From Paramecium sonneborni (Eukaryota > Ciliophora > Oligohymenophorea > Peniculida > Parameciidae), in contig CAJJDN010000072.1 in NCBI GenBank assembly GCA_905182985.1, positions 426,261 to 490,260 of the forward strand: DNA of 64,000 nt, read 5' to 3'. A model generated the notes under the pieces. It did not search any database, had not been told where the DNA came from, and saw only the letters and a list, made by a program, of their open reading frames with translations. The translations under genes were made by a program, and so were the position numbers. This document shows positions 37,434 to 48,349 of the stretch, piece by piece. Every line of letters starts with the position of its first letter. Position 1 is the first letter of the stretch.

Positions 37434-38916
37434 TCAACAACATCCTTTTTTTTTTGAAGATGCAATTATTTACTTATTAAATTAATTATAATTATTATGC
37501 TAATTATTGTTTATTGATATAAAATACTCTTTGTTAGACTACTTGACATATTAATTGTCGAGAATGTTTATTAAATATTTTTAAATCTAAGGTACACTAT
37601 TAAAATCATAATTTGCCATAATTAAAAATAATATTTGATTGACAGCACTAGAATAATTGATAACAATTACCTCAAATCTGCTATCGAGATAGTTTTATGA
37701 TTATAAATGTATTTATATTTTCCTTCATTGAGAAAAACTTTAACAAAAAATTATAACAATTAATCTATAATTTTTTATTTTTCTTTTAATTCTTGTTCAT
37801 TCTAATTATTTTATGAAATCATGACATATTCTGTGATTTATTTCATTTCATTAAGATGAAAATCAAGATAACTATCAATTTATGCCTTAAGTTTAAAATT
37901 GTCTTAAGGATAGAAATCATATAACCTATATTATTCACAAATGTATTTTAAAATAGCATGACTTTCAAACAATGTAAAAGAACCTTATTTAATTGATGGA
38001 ACTGTTTAATTAGGATTTATTAGAGAATATTGATCAGATTAATTTTCAGATTTCAGAATATCTATAATTTTTTCATCAAATTCAATTTTTGCCAATAATA
38101 ATAAAGATCTTACAGCCCTAGATGGTGATGAAAGTGGATGAAAATATAAAGTAATTTGTTCTTATTTAGGTTATTTAGTCAGTATTGATTAAATGAACTG
38201 ATTTTTATATTTTTGTTTCTATATAAAATTAAAATAATCCTAATGTGAGAGATATAATTCTGGTATTTTAAACATTCTTGTAATATATTGTTCTAATATG
38301 GGAAACTTTTCAAAATCAAAATTACAAATAAATAAAGATGTCAAATCGCATACGGCTCTTAAAAATAATAAAACTAATTACCTAATATCTGCAATAGTAA
38401 AACTTGTCTAATCAAAAATATAATTAAATTTGCCATCATTTAAGAAAGTTTTAATAAAAAATTGCAAAACCTCTTCTACATCTACTAATCTTGAAACTCT
38501 ATTTTAAGGAACTTTGTTTCCTATCAATAAAGGTTTCAAATAACACTCTTTAGAGTAATCTAAAACTGTAGGAAATTCATTTGAATGCCAATCTAAATAT
38601 GAGTCCACTTAAGCTTTATTTTATAATGTCTTATTAATATATGATTAATGCTTTTTACATTAGGATATAATCTAAAATCTGGTTTGTTTATGCAAATGTA
38701 TTTAATAATTGCATGACTTTCAAATAAACTAAAAAATCCTTCAGTAATTGCTGGAACAGTTTGATTAGGATTAATATTAGTAAAAGCTTGCTTGAGATTT
38801 TCTCCTTTTAGTACATCAATTATTTTTTCATTAAAGTCACACTTAGTTAACAATAAAATAGTCTTAACTGATAAACATCGATGAGAATAAGGGTTAAAGT
38901 AAAGTGTTATAGACAT
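37434..38916 (-). CDS. Tandem glutathione S-transferase fusion protein
   Basis: Spliced product of 468 aa with introns at 38630-38658, 38358-38381 and 37648-37670. Two full GST units are joined head to tail in one frame. Unit 1: ITLYFNPYSHRCLSVKTILL, NPNQTVPAITEG, LFESHAIIKYIC, then the helical domain with FTIADI. Unit 2: ITLYFHPLSSPSRAVRSLLL, NPNQTVPSIKQG, LFESHAILKYIC, then ISIADL. The SPSRAVR Ser of unit 2 fits the catalytic Ser of theta-like GSTs, and unit 1 has SHRCLSV with Cys nearby. The cis-Pro (TVP) and E-S of the glutathione site are present in both. The intron after IADI/IADL falls at the same spot in each unit, which shows internal gene duplication. Confidence 0.88.
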
Positions 38917-38988
38917 TTTAATTAAATTTAATATTACATAGTCCTTATAAAGTGAACTTAAATAGTTAAAAATATATAATTATTTATA

Positions 38989-39961
38989 ATGAAATATTAA
39001 TCATTGAGTAACGATATTAGGAGGGTAAAAAAAATAGAAAAGAATAAAGAAGATTAATTGAATAAGTTAATAAGCAATATTGGATAAGAAATTTAATAAA
39101 AGTAACAATATTAATTATATAAATAGTATAGATGATCCATATAAATATTTGATTAAAAGAAATTATTCAATAGAAGATAGAACTGCAGTAAAAAGAGATA
39201 ATGTTTAATAACGTAGACCATAAGGGAGTATGTCTATAGCTGAAATATGGACAAAGAAGATGAAAAAACAATGTGATAAAATATTATAGGAGATGAAAAA
39301 GAAATAAAATAGATAAATGTAAATTGAATTTATTTAAATAGACTTGATTTATCAAAATAATAATCTATAGATAATAGATAAATTGAAGAATCCATTTAAT
39401 GTATACAATAATTCCATATATAAAGCTCCTTAGAATGCTAGTGTAATTATAGAACAATTAGGATTAAAAGCTTTAATGGGCAAAACTAAATACAAAAATA
39501 AAAATAGAAAAGTAATCTAGTCTCCATAAGTAAAATCAATCTCATAATCATAAATTGTGACTTAATCTCCTGAACCTATTAGAAATAGATTTGCTTCCAA
39601 TTTTCATTTTGAACCTATCCAATATTCACCTATTAAATAATATCATCATAATAGTCAAAGTACCAGCAGTAGTACTAAAAATTTGTATAACGTAATAATA
39701 TTAGTAATAGAATCAATAGCAATTTTAGAAAATATAGTATCAATAATGAAATTAGAAGAGAAGTCAATAAATGTATTTATGAATGCGATTCATTAATTCA
39801 AAACTATAAAGATGTTGATAAGTATTAATTATCATTATATTTATAGAAAGTTGAATTAACCCTAAAAAAGTCGTTTAGATATTTTTGTTGAAAAATAGAG
39901 AAAGGAAGCATTAGAAGAACTAATATTTATTGAAAGAAATAAACCTAAATAGAAATATTGA
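38989..39961 (+). CDS. Hypothetical basic protein
   Basis: Spliced product of 300 aa with introns at 39102-39126, 39685-39704 and 39832-39856. It is basic, with a segment of charged helix (SIAEIWTKKMKKQCDKILQE) and then NPFNVYNNSIYKAPQNASVI. A Ser/Gln-rich middle has SPQ/SPE motifs, possible phosphosites. The C terminus is helical (REVNKCIYECDSLIQNY, IFVEKQRKEALEELIFIE). Each intron removal is required to keep a coding-like frame. No family recognised. It begins 73 bp from the divergent tandem GST gene. Confidence 0.6.
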
Positions 39962-40625
39962 TCTATTTTTATATTTAATTTTCCATTTATATTATATTAT
40001 AAGTTATCTATTAATTAACTATAAATATTTCACTCTAAATAAAAATTCAATCACATTTCCTATTATCATTAAATATGCGCTTAATAGTAAACAAGATTTT
40101 TTTGTAATAGTTTAAATATTCTAATTCATAAATTGAAAGTATAAAGATTTATTCTATATTTGAAAATCTGTTTTAAGAATCTTTTATATTTAAAGAGGAA
40201 ATCTAAAAAATTTTCAGATTTTTCTCAAAAAACTTATGTATTTTGGTAAATATATGGGTTTCAATTTTTAAATATATAGAGAAATTATCAAGTTAAGCTT
40301 AACCGTTATTGATTATAACACTTATCTTATCAATCAAAATAAGATTAATATGATTGGTTTTTATCTAAGATTGTCAACACTTTTTATAAATTATTTTTAA
40401 CATTTTTATGAATATTATTAAATGACCATAAATAATTAAAACAAATTTTTGAGAATGATTGTTCTTATTTATATTTTAAAATGATTAAAAAATAACAAAA
40501 AAAGTTTAATTAGGTATTTTCATTATTTTTAAAAATTAAGAAATCATAAGTTTATCTAAAAAAGAAATTTAATTAATTTTACAAAATTGGTTTTCGCCTT
40601 TACTTTATTCATATATATGTATAAA
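39962..40625. other. AT-rich intergenic region before tRNA-Tyr
   Basis: About 660 bp of AT-rich DNA between the hypothetical protein gene and the repeat carrying the tRNA. Nothing else recognisable. Confidence 0.4.
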
Positions 40626-40688
40626 TTAAATAATTTAAATAAAATAATAAAGATAGTATAATGAATAATGTATAGTTTATATTAATAT

Positions 40689-40774
40689 CCGAAAATAGCT
40701 CAGTTGGTAGAGCGAGGGACTGTAGTGTTAATTCAGTTATCCCCAGGTCGGTGGTTCAAATCCGCCTTTTCGGA
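40689..40774 (+). tRNA. tRNA-Tyr (GUA) with short intron
   Basis: 86 nt fold as a cloverleaf: acceptor CCGAAAA pairs with TTTTCGG before discriminator A, D stem GCTC/GAGC, and T stem GGTGG/CCGCC around TTCAAAT. The anticodon is GTA at 40722-40724, followed after the purine at position 37 by an intron of about 13 nt (roughly 40726-40738). Eukaryotic tRNA-Tyr genes characteristically carry an intron there. One mismatch at the base of the anticodon stem is possible. Box A is at about 40696-40707 and box B at 40753-40763. A T-run starts at 40776 as the RNA polymerase III terminator. Confidence 0.93.
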
Positions 40775-40775
40775 G

Positions 40776-40783
40776 TTTTTTTT
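40776..40783 (+). terminator. RNA polymerase III T-run terminator
   Basis: A run of T directly after the tRNA-Tyr gene, the standard Pol III termination signal. The second tRNA copy has the equivalent run on the other strand at about 48193-48200. Confidence 0.8.
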
Positions 40784-40949
40784 ATTTTTTTACTTTATAT
40801 TCAATATTCACAATTATTTATTAATTAATTATCTATTATTATTTCATATTCAATTTTATCCATTATTATTAAAACTTTATCAATTCATACCATTCTTATA
40901 CTATCTAAATAATTATTTTTTATTTTTACATTTATTTATAAACATATTT

Positions 40950-41542
40950 AAAGGTATCTCGATATTAATTCATTCTCTACCAGCAATATATACATAAAAT
41001 TTATTTTTCCATAAATATGTGAAAATAGGAGAGTTAATTTGCTTAATCTTAACATTTTATATACAAAATTCATTGTTCAAACATTCAAATTTAAAAAAAA
41101 GGGATTTAAAATTCACTTGTAAATTAAATCTTATAGATTTACTCAATATATTTGAATATATTTTAACTAAAAGTTGTAGTTTTATTTCAATATAACAAAT
41201 TTATTTATTTAGTTAAAGATAATTTACTTTAATATTAATTAGTTTTAGAATTGTCTATTTCCTGATTATAATATAGATATCAACATAATGTTAATTAAGA
41301 TGATATACACATCTTTGTAAATTACAATTATGTTATAAATTTCACTCTAGAATAGTGTGTTTTTGAAATGAAAATAAAAAAAAATTAATATTATGTACTT
41401 TCTTTTTTAGCTTGATATTATTTTATTATAATAATAAAAGAGAGAAAAATAAAAAAAAGTAAAAAACTTTCAAATGAATTATAAGAAGATAAAAATTTTA
41501 TAAAATAAAAGTATATATAAATAAATGTAATATTTAAAATAA
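40950..41542. other. AT-rich intergenic region
   Basis: About 590 bp of AT-rich DNA between the tRNA repeat and the beta-lactamase-like gene. No further feature seen. Confidence 0.4.
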
Positions 41543-42708
41543 ATGCATTCAATAGGATTGATTTTGTTAATGATAAATTTAGTAGTAGGATAAGATTTTA
41601 CAGAATTGGATAATTATGTTGAATAACAAATAATTTAGAAAAGATTTCCAGGAGCTGTAATTGGAATATAATAGGGAAATTACTAATATACATTTAAGTA
41701 TGGAAGGACTGAATATGAAGGTGATCCAGAAGACTAAGCTCTGTTGAAAACATCAATATTTGATTTAGCAAGTGTAAGTAAAGTAGTTGGATGTACAACA
41801 GCAGCTATGATGCTTTGGGAAAAAGGTTATAGATTGTAATAAATTATTAGGGAGATTAAATATTGAAGAGACAGTTTAATATTATGTACCAGAATTTCCT
41901 CATTCAACAGTTAGAATAAGACATTTATTATTACATAATTCAGGTTTACCAGCAGATGCTCCTTTAGGAAATAGAATTTGGACAAAAGAAGAAGTGTTAG
42001 ATTGGTTATACACAAAAAGTACTTTGCTTTAAGAGCCTGGATAAAAATATATTTATAGTGATTTGAGTATGGTTACACTACAATAAGTAATAGAAAGAAT
42101 AACAGAAACAACATTAGATGTTTATTTAGATGAGAATATATTTAAACCTCTTGGAATGTAATCAACTATGTTTAATCCTTCTTCTGATTTAAAGTAATCA
42201 AATAGATTATATTAGATATCGTATACCTCCAACTCAAAGAGATGAAGTGGTTAGAAAGAGATTGATATGGGGAGAAGTACATGATCCAACAGCATATTAT
42301 TTAGGAGGAGTATCTGGTAATGCTGGATTATTTTCAACTGTTTATGATCTTATAAAGTTTATGTAAATGATGTTAGGAAAGAACTCATTATTTAAATATG
42401 AGACATTATTGTATTGGACTAAAGTAGAAGAAGGTCTACCTTATATAAACAATAGTAGAGCCTTGGGTTGGGATACAGTTCCTATTCAAACTTATCCACC
42501 TTGTGGTAATAAATTCTCTAAAAATTCATTCGGACATACTGGATATACAGGAACATCTGTTTGGGCTGATAGAGATTAAGATCTTATTGTTGTTATTTTA
42601 ACAAATAGAGTCTATCCAGATGATAAAACAAGTGTTGTCTAATTTAGATATGATACTACTAATCTAATTGTAGATATCTTAAAAAATTAACAACATTTAA
42701 TTTAATGA
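41543..42708 (+). CDS. Secreted serine beta-lactamase-like hydrolase
   Basis: Spliced product of 372 aa with introns at 41826-41850 and 42194-42215. A signal peptide (MHSIGLILLMINLVVGQ) is followed by the class C beta-lactamase/penicillin-binding-protein fold. The catalytic SxxK is SVSK at about residues 77-80, the YxN/YxS motif is YSD at about 163, and the KTG-like triad is HTG at about 316 in FGHTGYTGTS. All three motifs are intact. RIRHLLLHNSGLP and LGGVSGNAGLFSTVYDL are typical of this esterase/peptidase superfamily. It is probably a secreted or luminal esterase or peptidase. True beta-lactam hydrolysis is not implied. Bacterial origin long ago is possible, but it now has ciliate introns and code. 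Confidence 0.9.
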
Positions 42709-42768
42709 TGTTCATCATATAAATAAATATTCATTTTCAATCTATTATTTTTAATATTAATTATTAAA

Positions 42769-43450
42769 ATGAACAATTCTTAAATTGACATTTTCAAAAC
42801 TCCATTTCGAAAGTTTAAACAAGATCTATATATTTCATAGATTAATCTAAAGTGTAATCAAAACACCTATCAAAATTATTCCTACTTCAACTGTCTAATC
42901 ATTTAATATAGCATATCCTACTGCAGCCACTTAAATTCAATTTAATCCATAACCTGGTCCAGCAACCTATAATCCAATCAAACCTAAAAGAATTAATAAA
43001 ATTAAGTATCATTTTATTTATTCTAGTTTCTCTGCATCTCAAAGATAACCCATCATTTCCAAAAAAATCACAGAATTAGGCCCAGGGGATTTTGAACCTA
43101 AAAAAATTTCATCTACTTCAGTTAAAATTGGAACATCTAAAAGACCTCCATTAGCTATTCCTACTTCTGCTCCATTACCTGGAAAATATGAATACTAATC
43201 AAAAATTATTGAAACTTAAGGTATTGTCTTCAAAGGAAGTTCATTTGATCCTATTACCAAAGAAATTCATTCAAGACCTGGCCCAGGAATTTACAATCCT
43301 GAAAAAAAAAGTTCTTCACCTCAATACCTTTTCCCTAAAAGTTAAAGATATGATTTCACTAAACAAAAAAGAGGTATTCCTGGACCTAAATATGAGATTT
43401 AAGAAAAACCCTAAACTCCATCCTATTCAATTGGAAAATGCAAAAGATGA
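42769..43450 (+). CDS. SHIPPO / PGP-repeat protein (ODF3-like)
   Basis: Spliced product of 210 aa with introns at 42813-42840 and 43006-43026. The second intron carries no stop, so it is inferred from form only. Pro-Gly-Pro repeats recur: PQPGPATYNPIKP, LGPGDFEPKK, LPGKYEYQ, RPGPGIYNPEKK and IPGPKYEIQ. This is the sperm-tail PG-rich (SHIPPO) repeat of ODF3/CIMAP proteins, which line or bind ciliary and flagellar microtubules. The spacing of about 30-40 residues between repeats agrees with the family. It is transcribed toward the INO80C-like gene, with their stop codons 74 bp apart. Confidence 0.85.
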
Positions 43451-43524
43451 ATATATTAGCTTTTATAAAAACCATAAAATCAAAATATTCTCATCTAAAC
43501 AAATTCATATCTCAAAATATTTTA

Positions 43525-43899
43525 TCATGAAATTAATTTTTATGTGCACCCTCTTATATTTAAATATGCCTCTGCCGTCGCTTTTGGACAATTCCTAATG
43601 TAATTGAACACAATTGCATCACAATAATATAGTTAAGTAACTGGATCTTTATATTTTGCCTAAAATATATTTTTTATTACTTCAAATCCAGTTACATCGC
43701 AATATCTCTTAGCTGGCTTAAGGGATGGAGGTGCTTCAATTGAAAGATCTAGTTTATATTTTATTTTACAATTAAATGCTGAATTATTAATTTGAACTTA
43801 AGCCTTTATGTTATTAAACTTTCTTGATTGTGATTGACGCCTTGATTTTAATTCTTTTTTTCTTGCTTACCACGAAGAATTCTTAAATGAATAAGACAT
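43525..43899 (-). CDS. INO80 complex subunit C-like (YL1 C-terminal domain)
   Basis: Spliced product of 117 aa with a 21-nt intron at 43660-43680. The N terminus is basic. The C-terminal half has the YL1-C signature: RYCDVTGFEAKYKDPVTQL then YYCDAIVFNYIR, where the cysteines and aromatic residues define the fold. The length and N-terminal basic region match INO80C/Ies6, the small subunit that with Arp5 couples the INO80 remodeller to nucleosomes. The other family member, YL1/VPS72, would be far longer. The intron cuts exactly within the GFEA block. Confidence 0.85.
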
Positions 43900-43948
43900 T
43901 ACCAAATATTTATATTATTTTTTTTTTATTATATATTTTATGATTACG

Positions 43949-45058
43949 ATTTAAAACAAAATTAGAAATCTGAAAAATATCACAAAGATAAAAATTTTTA
44001 ACAGAAATCGATATGTCAAATATTCTAAAATTTGTTTTATCAAAAAATTTATCTTTAATATAAGACATATTGATTAAAATATGAATTTAGATTAAACTAT
44101 TTAGAATAATATTTTATCAAGCTTTTAAACTTACAATAAGATCATTTTGATTTTTATTAGCAAGGGATACCAAATAATGACTTTACATAATGTTCCATTC
44201 TTCCCATTCGTCCATTAATTCTAATTTCTCAATTCTTTTTCTTTCTTCAGGATCAGTGCCTATATGATATAAAGTTTTCATATCATGAATTTCTACATAG
44301 TTAAACCATTAAGTTAATCTATCTTTATGAGCTTATAAAGATGGAAATGCTTCAATTCCAACTAATGGACAGCCTCTAAACTTGAAATATAATAATTAAT
44401 TTTACTTCAAAATTTCTAACCATCATTTTACCAAATTAATCACTTGGATTAAACATTTCATAGTTTAAAAATGTTAATTATGGAAACCATTTAGTTAATC
44501 CATCTAATAATCGATTAGTGGCATCAGTTTTAATATAAGTTAATACACATTCTGCATAAACTAAAGTTGGAATAGTTTAATCAATAGATTATAATTATTT
44601 AGATAATTATTCAGTATTACATAAATCTTCTCCAAATAATAAATAATTTTTATTTTGTGATTTTGCAGAGAATTAATTTTGTGATATAATAATTTCTCCC
44701 AATAATGTTTTAAGTTTATTTGATTCTTGTAGTTTCTTAATTTTTCTATCAACTACAACAGGTAAATCTACTTCAACATATGTAAATTAATTATTTGGAT
44801 AAGTTTGCCACATAATAAAGGGAAGAGTATCATAACCAGATCCAAGGGATATTATATTACATTTTTATTATTTGTTGATATATGTAGAAACTATTCGATG
44901 GAATATATTAAATCTACACCAATAACCTCTATGAATAAGAACATCTTTTTTAGAAGTACCTTTAACAAATTCTTCTGAGAATTCATCTTTGAAATATTTA
45001 TGCTTGATAGCAGATCTATTATAGTTAAATTTATTACATTTTTGCTATTGTAGCTTCT
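43949..45058. repeat. Contig-end block, identical to 45382-46491
   Basis: This 1110-bp block recurs 1433 bp further on, immediately after the N run, in the same orientation and with no difference that I found. The block ends exactly at the gap and the copy begins exactly after it, as expected when two overlapping contigs are placed in a scaffold without merging. Confidence 0.85.
44117..45058 (-). CDS. Leucine carboxyl methyltransferase, fragment cut by gap
   Basis: Same sequence as the complete gene at 45550-46538 but lacking the first 16 or so codons, which would lie in the N run. Introns correspond at 45016-45037 and 44381-44405. Because it sits in the duplicated contig end, it is most likely a second reading of the same locus and not a paralogue. 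It should not be counted as a separate gene. Confidence 0.7.
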
Positions 45059-45381
45059 NNNNNNNNNNNNNNNNNNNNNNNNNNNNNNNNNNNNNNNNNN
45101 NNNNNNNNNNNNNNNNNNNNNNNNNNNNNNNNNNNNNNNNNNNNNNNNNNNNNNNNNNNNNNNNNNNNNNNNNNNNNNNNNNNNNNNNNNNNNNNNNNNN
45201 NNNNNNNNNNNNNNNNNNNNNNNNNNNNNNNNNNNNNNNNNNNNNNNNNNNNNNNNNNNNNNNNNNNNNNNNNNNNNNNNNNNNNNNNNNNNNNNNNNNN
45301 NNNNNNNNNNNNNNNNNNNNNNNNNNNNNNNNNNNNNNNNNNNNNNNNNNNNNNNNNNNNNNNNNNNNNNNNNNNNNNNNN
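45059..45381. other. Assembly gap (323 N)
   Basis: A run of N flanked by identical 1.1-kb blocks. The true sequence probably has no gap here at all. Confidence 0.95.
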
Positions 45382-45549
45382 ATTTAAAACAAAATTAGAA
45401 ATCTGAAAAATATCACAAAGATAAAAATTTTTAACAGAAATCGATATGTCAAATATTCTAAAATTTGTTTTATCAAAAAATTTATCTTTAATATAAGACA
45501 TATTGATTAAAATATGAATTTAGATTAAACTATTTAGAATAATATTTTA

Positions 45550-46538
45550 TCAAGCTTTTAAACTTACAATAAGATCATTTTGATTTTTATTAGCAAGGGA
45601 TACCAAATAATGACTTTACATAATGTTCCATTCTTCCCATTCGTCCATTAATTCTAATTTCTCAATTCTTTTTCTTTCTTCAGGATCAGTGCCTATATGA
45701 TATAAAGTTTTCATATCATGAATTTCTACATAGTTAAACCATTAAGTTAATCTATCTTTATGAGCTTATAAAGATGGAAATGCTTCAATTCCAACTAATG
45801 GACAGCCTCTAAACTTGAAATATAATAATTAATTTTACTTCAAAATTTCTAACCATCATTTTACCAAATTAATCACTTGGATTAAACATTTCATAGTTTA
45901 AAAATGTTAATTATGGAAACCATTTAGTTAATCCATCTAATAATCGATTAGTGGCATCAGTTTTAATATAAGTTAATACACATTCTGCATAAACTAAAGT
46001 TGGAATAGTTTAATCAATAGATTATAATTATTTAGATAATTATTCAGTATTACATAAATCTTCTCCAAATAATAAATAATTTTTATTTTGTGATTTTGCA
46101 GAGAATTAATTTTGTGATATAATAATTTCTCCCAATAATGTTTTAAGTTTATTTGATTCTTGTAGTTTCTTAATTTTTCTATCAACTACAACAGGTAAAT
46201 CTACTTCAACATATGTAAATTAATTATTTGGATAAGTTTGCCACATAATAAAGGGAAGAGTATCATAACCAGATCCAAGGGATATTATATTACATTTTTA
46301 TTATTTGTTGATATATGTAGAAACTATTCGATGGAATATATTAAATCTACACCAATAACCTCTATGAATAAGAACATCTTTTTTAGAAGTACCTTTAACA
46401 AATTCTTCTGAGAATTCATCTTTGAAATATTTATGCTTGATAGCAGATCTATTATAGTTAAATTTATTACATTTTTGCTATTGTAGCTTCTGCATTAGTA
46501 TCTTCAACATGTATCTATATTGGATTATTTTATTGCAT
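45550..46538 (-). CDS. LCMT1: Leucine carboxyl methyltransferase (LCMT1-like)
   Basis: Spliced product of 313 aa with introns at 46449-46470 and 45814-45838 (the latter ends in TCAAG). Typical features in order: SAIKHKYFKDEF, RGYWCRFNIFHRIV, the SAM-binding loop IISLGSGYDTLPF, EVDLPVVVDRKI, VYAECVLTYI and FLNYEMFNPSDQFG, with GCPLVGIEAFPSLQAHKDRL near the end. Human LCMT1 is similar in length. The enzyme methylates the C-terminal leucine carboxylate of the PP2A catalytic subunit and so controls PP2A holoenzyme assembly. The other family branch (LCMT2/TYW4) is longer with a kelch domain, so it is excluded. Confidence 0.93.
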
Positions 46539-46585
46539 AATCTTATTAAAATAAATGTTAAATATAAAATTAATTTTAAATGAAG

Positions 46586-47387
46586 TCATATATCAACTTC
46601 AATGTAATCACAATTTTTAATCCATGTTCCATCTTTTGGTTTACCTTCAGCATCAAATTAAGTAGCTGAAATTGTTTATAAAAATCTAGAATGTGTTACG
46701 CATACTACATTTTAGTTTCTATAAAATGATAATTCTATTTTTGCTTATTAAATCCTATTCATTGTATCCATAAAGGTTTCAACTACAGAATCTGGTGGAT
46801 ATTAGAATAAGTAATCTAATATGAATTTTGGTCCTCTTTAATCTAAAGTTTATTATTATAATTTTACTTAAATCATCACATGATTATTATTAAATATATT
46901 CCTTCATTAATTATTTTTAATCTTGATTCTAAAGATATTCCATAGTCCACATATTTGGATATTATTATAAAAATTCTGTATTCAAGATTCTGCTGTAATC
47001 AAATTGAGGATATTCATTCATTGTACTTGTTAAATTACCACCAATATCACATGAGGATGATAACATTTCTCTTAAAAATGGTACTACAATAAATTTAGGT
47101 TTATTAGGATGATCTCTAAATAAATAGTGTGCTGTCTATATTGCCCTTCTTAATGGTGAAACAAGTACTATATCTACTTTTATTTATGACATTTTTGTTG
47201 TAGATTCTAAACATTATTGAATACCATATTATGTCAATCCACAATCAATTAGACTCTCATCTTATTTTATTTTTAGTGATTCTTCTTTAAAATTTGTTAC
47301 TTCATTTAATGAATTCACAGCAAGTCTAGCAGCAAGGTTATATTCAGATTCTGCATGTCTGATTAGGATAAATTTAGATTTATTCAT
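46586..47387 (-). CDS. Histidine phosphatase superfamily (phosphoglycerate-mutase-like) protein
   Basis: Spliced product of 258 aa with a 25-nt intron at 46843-46867. It begins KFILIRHAESEYN, the RHG-type catalytic motif (Arg-His with following Glu) that forms the phosphohistidine. LVSPLRRAIQTA matches the second conserved Arg block (SPLxRAxQTA), and VCVTHSRFLQTI supplies the second catalytic His. All catalytic residues are present. The substrate cannot be told (sugar phosphate, inositol phosphate or protein). The insert of about 60 residues between the blocks is helical. Confidence 0.85.
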
Positions 47388-48023
47388 TCAATATGAATAT
47401 TTATCTCAAATATTTTACCATATATATAAATAAATAATAATCCATCTTTATAATTATTCTAACAACCTTTTCTAATCTTATATTTCCAATCAAATATTAA
47501 CTGTTATATTTTATTTTTCAATATTATTGGCTTTTAAATTTTATTGATTTCAAGGCTTTTTAAACAAATTTATTAATTATTCGAAACCATTCTTACGCAT
47601 TTCTTAAACTTTATGATAAAATAGATCATAATTATATCTTAAATGAGAAACTCTTAAGTTTTTTAAGATTTAGTAAAATGCCATATTTTTATAATTCTTA
47701 ACTTTTCATAATACTTATAGCTATTTAAACTTAACATTTTTAGTTTGTTCAATAATTTATCATATTCATTTCTAAATAAATCTCTCCTTTAATTCACTAT
47801 TAATTTATTTATTTATTATAAAAGAATAATCTAATCTAATTAAATTTTGAGTTATAAATTTTTATCAATTCTATATAATCAATATCTTGTTAAAGTAATT
47901 GTATTTCTTTTTCAAAATTTTTTTTACAAATTAATTTAAATTTATTACAACTACTAAGAGATTGAAAAAGAATATTGTTTTCAAATTTGAAAACAACAAT
48001 TATTCTAACAATTTGAGTTTATC
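47388..48023. other. AT-rich intergenic region
   Basis: About 640 bp of AT-rich sequence between the phosphatase gene start and the inverted tRNA repeat. No other feature seen. Confidence 0.4.
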
Positions 48024-48349
48024 AGTCTATATGTTTATAAATAAATGTAAAAATAAAAAATAATTATTTAGATAGTATAAGAATGGTATGAATTGATAAA
48101 GTTTTAATAATAATGGATAAAGTTGAATATGAAATAATAATAGATAATTAATTAATAAATAATTGTGAATATTGAATATAAAGTAAAAAAATAAAAAAAA
48201 CTCCGAAAAGGCGGATTTGAACCACCGACCTGGGGATAACTGAATTAACACTACAGTCCCTCGCTCTACCAACTGAGCTATTTTCGGATATTAATATAAA
48301 CTATACATTATTCATTATACTATCTTTATTATTTTATTTAAATTATTTA
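48024..48349 (-). repeat. Inverted repeat arm carrying tRNA-Tyr (copy 2)
   Basis: Reverse complement of 40626-40949 with near identity. The two arms are separated by about 7.1 kb that includes unrelated single-copy genes. Confidence 0.85.
48202..48287 (-). tRNA. tRNA-Tyr (GUA) with short intron, second copy
   Basis: Same 86-nt sequence as the copy at 40689-40774, in reverse orientation, with the same anticodon GTA, the same intron of about 13 nt and a following T-run on its strand. Internal promoter boxes A and B are intact, so both copies are expected to be expressed. Confidence 0.93.

Larger units (their letters stand above)
40626..40949 (+). repeat. Inverted repeat arm carrying tRNA-Tyr (copy 1)
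   Basis: This block of about 325 bp recurs in reverse orientation at about 48024-48349 with near identity, including roughly 60 bp before and 170 bp after the tRNA. One base difference is visible in the 3' flank. It is a recent segmental duplication of a tRNA locus and not a contig-overlap artefact, because no gap is near and the orientation is inverted. Confidence 0.85.

Noticed and set aside
40704..40997. Plus-strand open frame of 97 codons over the tRNA (and its inverted copy at 48027-48272)
   Set aside because: It is a chance reading through tRNA-Tyr and its AT-rich flank. Repetition at both loci only reflects the duplicated tRNA.
44561..44752. A 63-codon minus-strand frame, repeated at 45994-46185
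   Set aside because: It is an alternative frame inside LCMT1, and its repetition is due to the contig overlap.
45034..45501. A 155-codon frame running through the N block
   Set aside because: Most of it is unknown bases, so it is not a gene.
43949..46491. True tandem duplication of LCMT1
   Set aside because: Copies are identical and end exactly at the gap, which fits an assembly overlap far better.
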